The translations under genes were made by a program, and so were the position numbers. 50,049 bases of DNA, from assembly GCA_024710705.1 (NCBI GenBank), contig JANJUF010000077.1, positions 1-50,049 of the forward strand, in the 5' to 3' direction. Source of the DNA: Gemmatimonadaceae bacterium (GTDB taxonomy: Bacteria; Gemmatimonadota; Gemmatimonadetes; Gemmatimonadales; Gemmatimonadaceae). Shown piece by piece: positions 23,634 through 34,202 of the stretch (position 1 is the stretch's first letter; each line of letters opens with the position of its first letter). A model generated the notes under the pieces. It saw only the letters and a list, made by a program, of their open reading frames with translations. It did no database searches and was not told the origin of the DNA.

Positions 23634-24833
23634 TTGCCCCGCCTCACATTCCACACCGCAGGTGAGTCCCACGGCCAGGCCCTCATCGCACTGGTCGAGG
23701 GACTCCCTGCGGGGGTCCCGCTCCTCGCCGCCGATATCGACGCCGAACTCGCCCGCCGACAACAGGGCTACGGGCGCGGACGGCGCATGGTCATCGAGAC
23801 GGATCGCGTCGAAATCCTCGGCGGTGTCCGCGCCGGCGAGACGATCGGTGCGCCCATTGCCCTACTGATCCGCAACAAGGACTGGGCGAACTGGGAGGCC
23901 ATCATGGATCCCGCGCCTCGTCCCGAGGACGACACCCCCGAAGGGCGCAAGCGCCAGGTCACGCGGGTGCGCCCGGGGCACGCCGACCTCACCGGGCTGC
24001 TCAAGTACGATCGCGACGACGCGCGCGATATCCTCGAGCGCGCCTCGGCGCGGGAGACCACCGCGCGGGTCGCCGCGGGCGCGGTGGCGCGACGGTTCCT
24101 CGCCGAGTTCGGCGTGCGCGTGGGAAGCCACCTCGTGCACTTGGGCGGCGTGGATGCCGAGCGCCCTGCCGTGATGCCCGCCGACCTCAACGCCGCCGCC
24201 GACGCCTTCGCTCTGCGCTGCCTCGACCCGCGGGCCGAGCAGGCGATGATCGCCCGCATCGACGCGGCCAAGGCCGACGGGAACACCCTGGGGGGCATCT
24301 GTGAGGTCGTGGTGGATGGGCTGCCCGTGGGGCTCGGCGCGCACGTGAGCTGGGACCGCAAGCTTGATGGGCGCTTGGCCGCCGCCATTTGCTCCATTCC
24401 GGCCGTGAAGGGGGTGGAGATGGGCATCGGATTCGCCGCGGCGCGCATCACCGGCGCCGAGGTGCACGATGAGATCGAGCCGGCCCCGGGAAATCCGCGC
24501 ACCGGGAACGTGCGCCGCCGGACCAACCGCGCCGGCGGGCTCGAGGGTGGCATGACCACCGGCGAGCCGCTGGTGCTGCGCGTGGCAATGAAGCCCATCT
24601 CCACGCTGATGCGCCCCCTCGGCACGGTGGATACGCGCACCGGGGATCCCGCTGCGGCGGCCGCCGAGCGCTCCGACGTCACCGCAGTGCCGGCGATGGG
24701 GGTGATTGCCGAGGCCATGGTTGCCCTGGTGCTCGCTGATGCATTCCTCGAGAAGTTCGGTGGCGACTCGCTCGAGGAAGCGCGACGCAACCACGACGCG
24801 TACCTCACGCGCGTGGCCGAGCGGCTCGGCTGA
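23634..24833 (+). CDS. aroC: Chorismate synthase
   Basis: A 399-residue enzyme that makes chorismate from EPSP using reduced FMN, the last common step of aromatic amino-acid synthesis. It begins MPRLTFHTAGESHGQALIAL with the first chorismate synthase signature (GESHG). RRQQGYGRGRRM, VRPGHADLTGLLKY and the C-terminal RSDVTAVPAMGVIAEAMVAL follow. The start is TTG at 23634, placed by family length, as only nine residues precede GESHG. There is no Shine-Dalgarno sequence; a heptamer array lies in its place. aroK follows within 12 bases, so the two steps are co-expressed. Confidence 0.95.
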   Translation: MPRLTFHTAGESHGQALIALVEGLPAGVPLLAADIDAELARRQQGYGRGRRMVIETDRVEILGGVRAGETIGAPIALLIRNKDWANWEAIMDPAPRPEDDTPEGRKRQVTRVRPGHADLTGLLKYDRDDARDILERASARETTARVAAGAVARRFLAEFGVRVGSHLVHLGGVDAERPAVMPADLNAAADAFALRCLDPRAEQAMIARIDAAKADGNTLGGICEVVVDGLPVGLGAHVSWDRKLDGRLAAAICSIPAVKGVEMGIGFAAARITGAEVHDEIEPAPGNPRTGNVRRRTNRAGGLEGGMTTGEPLVLRVAMKPISTLMRPLGTVDTRTGDPAAAAAERSDVTAVPAMGVIAEAMVALVLADAFLEKFGGDSLEEARRNHDAYLTRVAERLG

Positions 24834-24844
24834 GCGCGCGGGGC

Positions 24845-25381
24845 GTGGTCGTCGCGGACGGGCTGGCCCGCATCGTCCTCGTGGGGCTGCCGGGGGCAGG
24901 GAAGAGCACCGTCGGGCGATTGGTCGCCGAGCGACTCGGCTGGGACTTCGTGGATCTCGACGCCGAGATCGAGCGGAGGATCGGGCGCGCGATCGCCGCG
25001 CTGTTCGCCGAAGTGGGGGAGTCGGGTTTCCGTGACTTGGAATCCGCGGCTACCACCGCGATGGCTGCGCGACAGCGTGTGGTGATTGCCACCGGAGGGG
25101 GTTGGGTGGAGCGTCGTTCGAACTCAGACGCCGTCCGAGCTGGTGCGATGACGGTCTTTCTTCGGGTGTCTCCCGCGGTGGCGATGGCTCGCTTGGGCGC
25201 CGATGGAGGGGGGCGCCCCCTGCTGGCCACCCCCAAACCGGAGAAAGCGCTCGGGGAACTTTTGGCGCGCCGTGAGCCTATGTATCTGCAAGCGCAGCAT
25301 ACGGTTAGCGTAGATTCGCTGTCGCCCGCCGAGCTGGCCTCTTCTATAGTTGCGCTTGCCTGCGATTGGAACGGGGACTAG
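24845..25381 (+). CDS. aroK: Shikimate kinase
   Basis: A 178-residue P-loop kinase. Walker A is LVGLPGAGKSTVGRLVAERL near residue 15, followed by FVDLDAEIERRIGRAIAALF (the shikimate-binding DxD region), ESGFRDLESAA and VIATGGGWVERR (the GGG loop). The lid (GGGRPLLATPKPEKALGELL) contains the conserved arginine. It phosphorylates shikimate two steps before chorismate. The start is GTG at 24845, 12 bases after the aroC stop. The protein is complete and ends 36 bases before topA. Confidence 0.93.
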   Translation: MVVADGLARIVLVGLPGAGKSTVGRLVAERLGWDFVDLDAEIERRIGRAIAALFAEVGESGFRDLESAATTAMAARQRVVIATGGGWVERRSNSDAVRAGAMTVFLRVSPAVAMARLGADGGGRPLLATPKPEKALGELLARREPMYLQAQHTVSVDSLSPAELASSIVALACDWNGD

Positions 25382-25416
25382 GATGACCTCCCTGTTCAAC
25401 CCGCCGCACTGGAATA

Positions 25417-27831
25417 ATGGCCACGACCAAGCGCACGACCGCCAAGAAGGCGACCAAGAAGAAGGCAGCCGCCAAGAAAGCCGCCCCCAAGGCGCGCAAG
25501 AAGGCTACTGAGCCCGAGCTTCCGCACGACGAGGAAGCGGCGCGTTCGGCGGCTGGCAAGTCGTTGGTGATCGTCGAGTCGCCGGCCAAGGCCAAGACCA
25601 TCGGGAAGTACCTGGGCTCCGCCTACGCCGTGAAGGCGACGGTGGGGCACATCCGTGACCTGCCGGTGAAGAGCATCGGCATCGATACGGAGCACGGGTT
25701 CGAGCCGGAGTACGTGACGATCCCCGGGAAGGAGAAGACGGTCGCCGAGCTGAAGAGTGCGGCCAAGACGGCCAAGGCCGTGTTCATCGCGACCGACCCT
25801 GACCGCGAGGGGGAAGCGATCGCCTGGCACGTGGAGCAGCAGATCAAGGGGAAGTCGGCGCCGCCGATCAAGCGCGCGCTCTTCTATGAAATCACCAAGG
25901 ACGCCGTCTCCAAGGCCCTGTCCGAGGCGCGGGCCATCGACAGCAAGAAGGTGGATGCGCAGCAGGCGCGCCGGGTGCTGGACCGCCTCGTGGGCTACAA
26001 GGCCAGCCCGGTCCTCTGGAAGACGGTGAAGAAAGGTCTCTCGGCCGGCCGCGTGCAGACCGTGGCGCTGCGCTTGCTCGTGGAGCGCGAGCGCGAGATT
26101 CGCGCTTTCGTGCCCCGCGAGTACTGGACCATCGCCGCGCAGCTCGAGCACGAGGGGCAGGCCTTCACGGCCAAGCTCCACCACCTCGATGGCGAGAAGC
26201 CGGAGATCCCGAACGAGAAGGCCGCGCTGGCCATCGTCAACGACCTGAAGGGCCGCTCGCATTTCGACGTGACCGACATCAAGCGTCGCGAACGTCGGAA
26301 GAATCCCGAGGCGCCGTTCAAGACCAGCACGCTGCAGCAGGAAGCGGCCAAGAAGCTGGGCTTCGGGTCCAAGCGCACCATGCGGCTGGCGCAGAACCTC
26401 TACGAAGGCGTGGAGCTGGGGAAGAGCGAGGGCGCGGTGGGCCTCATCACCTACATGCGAACCGACCACGTGCGCGTGTCGGATACGGCCGCCGCGGCGG
26501 CGCGCGAGTACCTCGGCAGTCACTTCGCGAAGGAGTACCTCGCCGAGAGCCCCCGCCTCTATCCGGCGGCGAAGGACGACGCGGCCCAGGGCGCGCACGA
26601 GGGCATCCGTCCCACCGATCCGGCGCGGACGCCGGAGAGCGTGGCCAAGTTCCTGAGCCCCGAGCAGCTCAAGCTCTACACGCTCATCTGGCAGCGCTTC
26701 ATGGCGTCGCAGATGGCGCCGGCGGTGTTCGACACCACCACGGTGGATTTCGACCTCGGACGCTACCTGTTCCGCGCCACCGGATCGGTCATCAAGTTTC
26801 CGGGCTTCCTGGCGCTCTACAAGGAAGCGCGCGAGGAAGGGGAGTCGAAGGCGCTGGAGGACGAGCAGGCGCTGCCGGCCATCGAGCCGGGCGAACACGC
26901 GCCGGTGCGGTCCATCGATCCGTCGCAGCATTTCACCGAGCCGCCACCGCGCTACTCGGAAGCGTCGCTCGTGAAGGAGCTGGAGAAGCGCGGCATCGGA
27001 CGCCCGTCCACCTACGCCTCGATCATCTCCACGCTCACCGAGCGGCATTACGCCGAACTGCAGCAGCGGCGCTTCTTCCCCACCGAGCTCGGCGAGAGCG
27101 TCGAGAAGGTGATGGTGAAGCAGTTCCCGCGGGAGTTCGACGTCGGCTTCACCGCCCAGATGGAGGCCGAGCTCGACAAGGTCGAGGACGGTTCGATGGG
27201 ATGGAAGGAAGTCCTCGAGGAGTTCTGGTCGCCGTTCGAGCACTCGCTCGAGTCGGTGGACGCCGAGGCGTTGATCCGCGCCGCGCACGATCTCTCGGCC
27301 CTGGACACCGAGCGTTGCCCTGACTGCGGCGGGAAGCTCCTCCCCAAGGGCGGATTCTTCGGGCCCTTCGTGGCCTGCGAGAACCATCCCAAGACCTGCA
27401 AGTTCACGCGACCGCTGAAGGGCAAGAAGGAACCCCCGGTGCTGACGAAGTACCTCTGCCCGCTCTGCCAGAAGCAGATGGTGGTACGCCGCTCGCGCAG
27501 CGGCGAGTTCCTCGGCTGCTCGACCTTCCCCAAGTGCAAGGGGACACGCTCGATGCCCACGGGCGTCCTGTGCCCCAAGGACGGCGGGGACATCGCGGCG
27601 CGGCGGTCCAAGAAGCGCGGCAAGGCATTCTATGGCTGCGAGAACTATCCCAACTGCGATTTCGTGTGCTGGGACAAGCCGGTGGCCGAGAAGTGTCCGG
27701 AGTGCGGGAACATCGGGGCCGAGGCCAAGAGCACCAAGACGCGTGGCCACTTCCGCCGCTGCCTCAAGTGCCAGAACGAGTGGGATGTCGAGGTGACCGA
27801 AGGCGCGGAGGTCGAGGTGGCGACGGCGTGA
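25417..27831 (+). CDS. topA: DNA topoisomerase I
   Basis: An 804-residue type IA topoisomerase. A basic tail of about 45 residues rich in lysine and alanine (TTKRTTAKKATKKKAAAKKA) precedes the Toprim domain (SLVIVESPAKAKTIGKYLGS, with the acidic ATDPDREGEAIAWH). The active-site Tyr is residue 346 in LITYMRTDHVRVS; the usual sequence there is MRTDSTR-like, so histidine replaces the conserved serine. AQGAHEGIRPTD is the other catalytic region. The last 170 residues hold zinc ribbons (CPDCGGKL, CPLCQKQM, CPECGNIG), one of them lacking its second cysteine (CPKDGG). The basic tail resembles histone-H1-like C-termini and could help hold DNA. It overlaps trmFO by four bases. Confidence 0.95.
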   Translation: MATTKRTTAKKATKKKAAAKKAAPKARKKATEPELPHDEEAARSAAGKSLVIVESPAKAKTIGKYLGSAYAVKATVGHIRDLPVKSIGIDTEHGFEPEYVTIPGKEKTVAELKSAAKTAKAVFIATDPDREGEAIAWHVEQQIKGKSAPPIKRALFYEITKDAVSKALSEARAIDSKKVDAQQARRVLDRLVGYKASPVLWKTVKKGLSAGRVQTVALRLLVEREREIRAFVPREYWTIAAQLEHEGQAFTAKLHHLDGEKPEIPNEKAALAIVNDLKGRSHFDVTDIKRRERRKNPEAPFKTSTLQQEAAKKLGFGSKRTMRLAQNLYEGVELGKSEGAVGLITYMRTDHVRVSDTAAAAAREYLGSHFAKEYLAESPRLYPAAKDDAAQGAHEGIRPTDPARTPESVAKFLSPEQLKLYTLIWQRFMASQMAPAVFDTTTVDFDLGRYLFRATGSVIKFPGFLALYKEAREEGESKALEDEQALPAIEPGEHAPVRSIDPSQHFTEPPPRYSEASLVKELEKRGIGRPSTYASIISTLTERHYAELQQRRFFPTELGESVEKVMVKQFPREFDVGFTAQMEAELDKVEDGSMGWKEVLEEFWSPFEHSLESVDAEALIRAAHDLSALDTERCPDCGGKLLPKGGFFGPFVACENHPKTCKFTRPLKGKKEPPVLTKYLCPLCQKQMVVRRSRSGEFLGCSTFPKCKGTRSMPTGVLCPKDGGDIAARRSKKRGKAFYGCENYPNCDFVCWDKPVAEKCPECGNIGAEAKSTKTRGHFRRCLKCQNEWDVEVTEGAEVEVATA

Positions 27832-29195
27832 GCGGCTCCCGCAACGTCCACGTCGTTGGAGGCGGGCTCGCCGGGGGCGGGGCCGCCGTTCAGGTGGCGG
27901 AGCGCGGGGACGCGGTGGTGCTCCACGAGATGCGCGGCGTGCGAAGCACACCAGCGCATCGCAGCGAGCGCTTGGCCGAGCTGGTCTGCTCCAACACCTT
28001 CAAGAGCACCGACGTCACCAACGCGCACGGCCTGCTGAAGGCCGAGATGCGGGCGCTGGGCTCGCTGGTGCTCGAGTGTGCCGATGAGGCGCGCATCCCG
28101 GCGGGCACGGCGCTGGCCGTGGACCGCGAGCTGTTCAGCGCGGCGGTGGATGCGCGCATCCATGCGCACCCACGCATCGAGGTCCGCCGCGACGAGGTGA
28201 CGGCCCTGCCGGATGTTGGGATCATCGCCACCGGCCCGCTCACGAGCGACGCCCTCGCCGCCGCGATCGCGGCGCGGCTGGGCGGTGCGTCACTGGCGTT
28301 CTACGACGCGATCGCACCCGTGATCGCGTCGGAGTCCATTGACCGCAGCATCGCCTTCCGCGCCGCGCGCTGGGACAAGGAGACGATGGCCGATGCCGGT
28401 CCGGAGGGGGCGTACCTGAATTGTCCGATGACTCGCGAGGAGTACGACGCGTTCATCGCGGCAATGATCGCCGCCGACCTGTATCACTCGCACGAGTTCG
28501 AGGACATCCCGTACTTCGAGGGCTGCATGCCGGTGGAGGAGATGGCGCGTCGCGGGGCGGAGACGTTGCGCCATGGCCCCATGCGCCCGGTGGGCCTGCG
28601 CGATCCGCGGACGGGCAAGCGGCCCTGGGCGGTGCTGCAACTGCGGCAGGAGGACCGCGCCGGGCGGATGTGGAACCTCGTGGGCTGCCAGACGCGCATG
28701 CGCTATCCGTCACAGTCGGCGGTGTTCCGTCTCGTCCCGGGCCTCGCGAACGCCGAGTTCCTCCGCTTCGGCAGCATCCACCGCAACTCGTATCTCAACG
28801 CGCCGGCGACGCTGGCCCCGCATCTCGCGTTGCGCGACAACCCCCTGACCCTGTTCGCGGGGCAGCTGACCGGGGTGGAGGGCTACACCGAGAGCACGGC
28901 CACCGGGCTGCTGGCGGCCATCAACCTCGATCGCCTGCTCCGGGGCGAGGAGCCGGCCATTCCGCCCGCCACGACGATGTTGGGCGCCCTGTACCGCTAT
29001 CTCCGTGAGGCCGATCCGGCGCATTTCCAGCCCATGAACGCCAACTTCGGCCTGCTTGACGAGCTCGCCGACCCGCCGCGCGACAAGGCACTGAAGCGCG
29101 CGCGCTACGCCGAGCGTTCGTTACAGGAACTGGCCTCGTGGCGTCTGGAGTATGGCATCGTGTCCGTGACCGCCCCCTCGGGAGTGACTGCATGA
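27828..29195 (+). CDS. trmFO: TrmFO, folate/FAD-dependent tRNA m5U54 methyltransferase
   Basis: A 455-residue flavoprotein starting at GTG 27828 with a GTGA overlap to topA. It methylates U54 in the tRNA T-loop using methylenetetrahydrofolate. The FAD loop is VHVVGGGLAGGGAAVQVAER; the two catalytic cysteines are at 54 (ELVCSNTFKS) and 199 (AYLNCPMTREEY). QLTGVEGYTESTATGLLAAI and FQPMNANFGLLDEL are family signatures. In other TrmFO proteins the dinucleotide-binding loop reads GLAGSEAA; here Gly-Gly replaces Ser-Glu. topA-trmFO-xerC-hslVU is a common gene order in several bacterial groups. Confidence 0.94.
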   Translation: MSGSRNVHVVGGGLAGGGAAVQVAERGDAVVLHEMRGVRSTPAHRSERLAELVCSNTFKSTDVTNAHGLLKAEMRALGSLVLECADEARIPAGTALAVDRELFSAAVDARIHAHPRIEVRRDEVTALPDVGIIATGPLTSDALAAAIAARLGGASLAFYDAIAPVIASESIDRSIAFRAARWDKETMADAGPEGAYLNCPMTREEYDAFIAAMIAADLYHSHEFEDIPYFEGCMPVEEMARRGAETLRHGPMRPVGLRDPRTGKRPWAVLQLRQEDRAGRMWNLVGCQTRMRYPSQSAVFRLVPGLANAEFLRFGSIHRNSYLNAPATLAPHLALRDNPLTLFAGQLTGVEGYTESTATGLLAAINLDRLLRGEEPAIPPATTMLGALYRYLREADPAHFQPMNANFGLLDELADPPRDKALKRARYAERSLQELASWRLEYGIVSVTAPSGVTA

Positions 29196-29716
29196 AAGGC
29201 TTGATCAAGTTCGTCCTCATCCTCGGCGTCCTCGTCGTCGGGGGCGCGTGGATCTACGGGCGCGGCATGCCGCGGGAGCACATCGTCGCGAGCAGCATCA
29301 CGCTCACGGCGTCTCCCGATTCGGTCTACAAGGTCATCCGCAACATCCAGGCGACGCCCGAGTGGTGGAACGACGTGAAGTCGGTGACGCGGGTGCAAGG
29401 CGCCGCCCGCGAGACCTGGGCCCACGACATGGGCATGGCCGGCGTGGTCAACATCGAGATCTCCAGCGCGGTGCCGGGGACTCGGCTCGTCACGAAGATC
29501 GTGGACGATGGGACGCAGGGCTGGGGTGGTGTGTGGACCTACGAGATCAGCGCCACTGGCGCGGGCACCGAGGTGCACATCACGGAGGAAGGGTACGTGG
29601 ACTCGCCCATCTACCGCGTGGTCAGGAACGCCCTGGGCAAGCGCCGCACGGTGGAGGGCTATCTCCGGTCGCTCGCCGCCCACTTCGGTGAGATCGCGAC
29701 GCCGCGTCGTGGCTGA
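29192..29716 (+). CDS. SRPBCC-fold protein with N-terminal membrane anchor
   Basis: A 174-residue protein. The first 24 residues are a membrane anchor (LIKFVLILGVLVVGGAWIYG). The remainder has the START/SRPBCC pattern: SITLTASPDSVYKVIRNIQA, TPEWWNDVKSVTRV, and a long C-terminal helix (YRVVRNALGKRRTVEGYLRS). The fold makes a hydrophobic pocket for a lipid or other small ligand; the ligand is unknown. The ATG at 29192 overlaps the trmFO stop by four bases and the next gene overlaps its end by eight, so it is inside the operon, but nothing ties its function to its neighbours. Confidence 0.82.
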   Translation: MKGLIKFVLILGVLVVGGAWIYGRGMPREHIVASSITLTASPDSVYKVIRNIQATPEWWNDVKSVTRVQGAARETWAHDMGMAGVVNIEISSAVPGTRLVTKIVDDGTQGWGGVWTYEISATGAGTEVHITEEGYVDSPIYRVVRNALGKRRTVEGYLRSLAAHFGEIATPRRG

Positions 29717-30635
29717 GTCGGCGGACGTGCTGGCCGAGTTCCTCACGCACCTGGAGAAGGAGCGTGATGTCTCGCCGCACACCGTGACGGCCTACACGCG
29801 CGACCTCACCGACCTGCGGGACTTCCTGCAGCGGCACCTGGCCGTGGACGCGGTGGTGTGGGGCACGGTGGACCGACTGGCGATGCGGGCCTGGCTGGCG
29901 CACCTCAGCCGACGGGGCCTCTCCAAGCGCTCGAGCGCACGGGCCCTCTCGGCGGCGCGCTCGTTCTTCCGCTTCCTGCATCGGAACGACCTGGTGGAGG
30001 CCAATCCCGCCCGCGCGGTGGGCGCACCGAAGCTGGAGAAGCACCTGCCCGGGCATCTGGATCGCGCGCAGGTCGAGACGCTGCTCACCGCCGCGGCCAC
30101 GCGGGCGCAGGAGGGGCGCTTCACCGACGTGCGTGACCTCGCCATCCTCGAGCTGTTCTACTCCACCGGCCTCCGCATCTCCGAGCTGCGCGGCATTGAC
30201 CGGCGCGACCTCGACTTGCTGGGCGGCGCCGTGAAGGTGCGCGGGAAGGGGCGGAAGGAGCGGATCGTCCCCATCGGGACGCCGGCCCAGCAGGCGTTGC
30301 GCGAGTACGAGCGGCTGCGCGACCAGTTGCTGGCCAAGGTGGGGGCGGCGGGCGACCGCACGGCCTTCTTCCTGAGCCAGCGTGGCGCGCGGATGAGCCC
30401 CAAGACGCTGCACAACGCCGTCACCGGGCGCCTGCATGAGGTGGACGAAGGAGCCGGACTGAGCGCGCACGCGCTGCGGCACACCTTCGCCACGCATCTG
30501 CTGGACGGCGGCGCCGACCTGCGGGCGGTGCAGGAGCTGCTCGGGCACGCGTCGGTGTCCACCACGCAGATCTACACGCATACGTCCGTGGAGCGGCTCA
30601 AGCAGGTGTATCGCGGGGCGCATCCGCGGGCCTGA
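29709..30635 (+). CDS. xerC: XerC/XerD-type tyrosine recombinase
   Basis: A 308-residue recombinase. The N-terminal SAM-like domain ([20 protein letters not shown]) is followed by the catalytic domain: [15 protein letters not shown] (first Arg), [34 protein letters not shown] (His-x-x-Arg) and [15 protein letters not shown] (His and the nucleophile Tyr289). It should act with a partner at the dif site to resolve chromosome dimers. The position before hslVU is the classic xerC place (as in codV-clpQY of Bacillus), which favours XerC over XerD. The start is GTG 29709, overlapping the SRPBCC gene by eight bases. Confidence 0.9.
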   Translation: MAESADVLAEFLTHLEKERDVSPHTVTAYTRDLTDLRDFLQRHLAVDAVVWGTVDRLAMRAWLAHLSRRGLSKRSSARALSAARSFFRFLHRNDLVEANPARAVGAPKLEKHLPGHLDRAQVETLLTAAATRAQEGRFTDVRDLAILELFYSTGLRISELRGIDRRDLDLLGGAVKVRGKGRKERIVPIGTPAQQALREYERLRDQLLAKVGAAGDRTAFFLSQRGARMSPKTLHNAVTGRLHEVDEGAGLSAHALRHTFATHLLDGGADLRAVQELLGHASVSTTQIYTHTSVERLKQVYRGAHPRA

Positions 30636-30639
30636 CCTG

Positions 30640-30651
30640 TATATTTGGGGG
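30640..30651 (+). promoter_or_regulatory. hslV: Candidate leaderless promoter -10 element for hslVU
   Basis: TATATT (30640-30645) is followed by six bases and the hslV ATG at 30652, so transcription would begin on the start codon. It is the best -10 match of this type in the window. It implies that hslVU can be transcribed apart from topA-xerC. Confidence 0.55.
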
Positions 30652-31197
30652 ATGCCACTCCCCGTCTTCCACGCCACCACCATCCTCGCCGTCCGTCGCG
30701 ACGGCAAGGTGGCCATCGGCGGCGACGGCCAGGTCTCGGTCGGCGACACGGTCATGAAGGCGGGAGCCGTGAAGGTCCGCGCGCTGAAGGGTGGCCGCGT
30801 GCTGGCTGGCTTCGCCGGTGCCGCCGCCGACGCCTTCACCCTCTTCGAGAAGTTCGAGGAGAAGCTCGATCGGCACCCTGGGAACCTGCCCAAGGCCGCC
30901 GTGGAGCTCGCCAAGGAATGGCGTTCCGACCGCGTGTTGCGCCGCCTGGAGGCATTGCTCGTGGTGGTGGACCGCGACCACGGTTTCGTGATCTCCGGCA
31001 ACGGCGAGCTCATCGAACCCGATGATGGGATTCTCGCGATCGGCTCCGGCGGCACCTACGCGCTCGCCGCCGCGCGCGCCTTGGCGCGTGAGACGTCGCT
31101 GTCGCCGGTGGAGATCGTGAAGCGGGCGATGACCATCGCCGGCGAGATCTGCGTGTACACGAACACGCACATCACGGTCGTCGAACCGACCGCCTAG
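30652..31197 (+). CDS. hslV: HslV, ATP-dependent protease peptidase subunit
   Basis: A 181-residue beta-subunit-like protease. It begins [20 protein letters not shown]. Processing before the first Thr (residue 9) would expose the catalytic N-terminal threonine, as in ClpQ-type proteins that carry a short FHA-type leader. [40 protein letters not shown] and a C-terminal [18 protein letters not shown] complete the fold. It forms a double hexamer capped by HslU. One base separates it from hslU. Confidence 0.96.
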   Translation: MPLPVFHATTILAVRRDGKVAIGGDGQVSVGDTVMKAGAVKVRALKGGRVLAGFAGAAADAFTLFEKFEEKLDRHPGNLPKAAVELAKEWRSDRVLRRLEALLVVVDRDHGFVISGNGELIEPDDGILAIGSGGTYALAAARALARETSLSPVEIVKRAMTIAGEICVYTNTHITVVEPTA

Positions 31198-31198
31198 G

Positions 31199-32625
<1,427 letters not shown>

Positions 32626-32629
<4 letters not shown>

Positions 32630-33276
32630 GGATCCCACCGGTGGCGCCCCGGCTCGGCTTGGCCCTTCCGCTGCTCCTGATCGCCGCCGCCTGCGGCGAG
32701 CGGCGTGACATCGCCGAAGTCGCGGCCGGCGTGGCGCCATTCACCGAGTTGCGCGGCCTGAACATCGCCGCGCTGCGCGTGGGCGAGGTGCGGGCCTTTC
32801 GACGCGGTGCCGCTCCGGCCCCGCTCGAAGGCATGCGCGAGCGCATTGGCGAGTACGACGTGCTGTATGGCGTTACGCACCACGAGGGACTCGACGGCTC
32901 GTGGCCGCCGGAGGACCACCAGGTCCTGCACGTGGAGGCGGCCCGCGAATTTCCCTCGGACTCGGCGGCCATCGCCGAGTGGGAGTCCACGCTGCGCACG
33001 ATCCGCAACGTCACTGGCGCGACGCCGCATTGCCTGCGGGTCGTGGGGCCCGGCTTCACGCTGCGCGTGGTGGAGTTCGACCGCGGCGGCGGGTGGCGCC
33101 TGAGCACCACCGTCGCGCCGGCGGTGCGGCTGACCAATCGCCGCACGCTCTCGACGCGTCACAGCGTCGCCGTGCGGCACGGCTCCCTCACCGAGCGCTT
33201 TCCCGCCGAGGGCGCCGAGAACCCCGATGACGTCCCCACCTGGGAGCGCATCGATTGCCCCGGACTGGCTCCGTGA
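32626..33276 (+). CDS. Predicted lipoprotein of unknown function
   Basis: A 216-residue protein from GTG at 32626, overlapping hslU by four bases. Its signal has a lipobox (LLLIAAACGERRD). The mature domain has FTELRGLNIAALRVGEVRAF, EYDVLYGVTHHEGLDGSWPP and HCLRVVGPGFTLRVVEFDRG. Two histidines in tandem (THHEGL) and one more cysteine near the end (IDCPGLAP) are visible but do not match a motif I know. It sits between hslU and argF with overlaps on both sides, so it is translated with them; that says little about its function. Confidence 0.7.
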
Positions 33277-34190
33277 CCGCGCATCGCGACTTCATCAATC
33301 TCACCGACCTCACGCCGTCGGAGCTTCGTGCGCTCTTCGTGCTCGCCGACCGCATGCGGCGCGGCGAGTATCGCAAGCGCCCGCTCGAGGGGCAGGCGCT
33401 TGCGATGCTCTTCACCAAATCCAGTACCCGCACTCGCGTGTCGTTCGAGGTCGGGGCCTGGCAACTCGGGGCCCACGCCCTCTTCCTCACGCCACGGGAC
33501 GTCCAGCTCGGGCGGGGCGAGGATGTGGCCGACACCGCCCGCGTGCTCGACCGGATGGTGCAGGGCATCGTCATCCGCACCTTCGCCCACGCCGACGTCG
33601 AGGACTTCGCCCGCTTCGCGCAGGTGCCGGTCATCAATGGCCTCACCGACTTGCAGCACCCGTGCCAGATCTTGGCCGACCTGCTGACGGTGCAGCAGCA
33701 CCTCGGTACCTTCGACGGGAAGACAGTGGCCTGGATCGGCGATGGCAACAACATGGCCAACAGCTGGTGCGACGCCGCGGCGTTGCTCGGCTTCGAGCTG
33801 CGCCTCGCATGCCCGGATGGCTATGATCCCGACCCGACCATCCTCGCGCGCGCCACGGCCACGGGAAAGGTGAAGCTTGTGCGCGACCCCGCCGAGGCCG
33901 CCGCTGGGGCGCACGTGGTCACCACCGACGTGTGGGCGTCAATGGGGCAGGAGGAGGAGCAGGCCCAGCGCAGCCGCGCCTTCGCGCGCTTCCAGGTGGA
34001 CGCCGCGCTGATGGCCACTGCGGCGCGCGAGGCGATCTTCCTGCACTGCCTGCCCGCGCACCGTGGCGAGGAAGTGGCCGCCGAGGTGATTGACGGCCCG
34101 CAGAGCCGCGTGTGGGACGAGGCCGAGAACCGCCTGCACGTGCAGAAGGCCGTGATGGCGGCGTTGATGGGCGGCGAATCCCTCACCTAG
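33273..34190 (+). CDS. argF: Ornithine carbamoyltransferase
   Basis: A 305-residue enzyme converting ornithine and carbamoyl phosphate into citrulline in arginine synthesis. Motifs are the carbamoyl-phosphate loop KSSTRTRVSFEVGA, the HPCQ motif in GLTDLQHPCQILADLL, the GDGNNMANSWC ornithine-side motif and the catalytic HCLPAHRGEEV. The STRTR form and HCLPAHRG loop are those of ornithine rather than acetylornithine carbamoyltransferases. The start is GTG at 33273 with a GTGA overlap; an in-frame ATG at 33255 lies inside the preceding gene. No other arginine gene is in the window. Confidence 0.93.
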   Translation: MTAHRDFINLTDLTPSELRALFVLADRMRRGEYRKRPLEGQALAMLFTKSSTRTRVSFEVGAWQLGAHALFLTPRDVQLGRGEDVADTARVLDRMVQGIVIRTFAHADVEDFARFAQVPVINGLTDLQHPCQILADLLTVQQHLGTFDGKTVAWIGDGNNMANSWCDAAALLGFELRLACPDGYDPDPTILARATATGKVKLVRDPAEAAAGAHVVTTDVWASMGQEEEQAQRSRAFARFQVDAALMATAAREAIFLHCLPAHRGEEVAAEVIDGPQSRVWDEAENRLHVQKAVMAALMGGESLT

Positions 34191-34202
34191 GCTGAGCCCA
34201 CC

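Noticed and set aside
25383..25511. A short frame starting ATGACCTCC just after aroK, overlapping topA
   Set aside because: It runs into topA in another frame with a Gln/Glu/Gly-rich product and has no ribosome-binding site.
25396..27951. An 851-codon open frame opposite topA
   Set aside because: It is the antisense of a clear topoisomerase I; the predicted protein is low-complexity Leu/Arg/Glu/His-rich and has no known motif.
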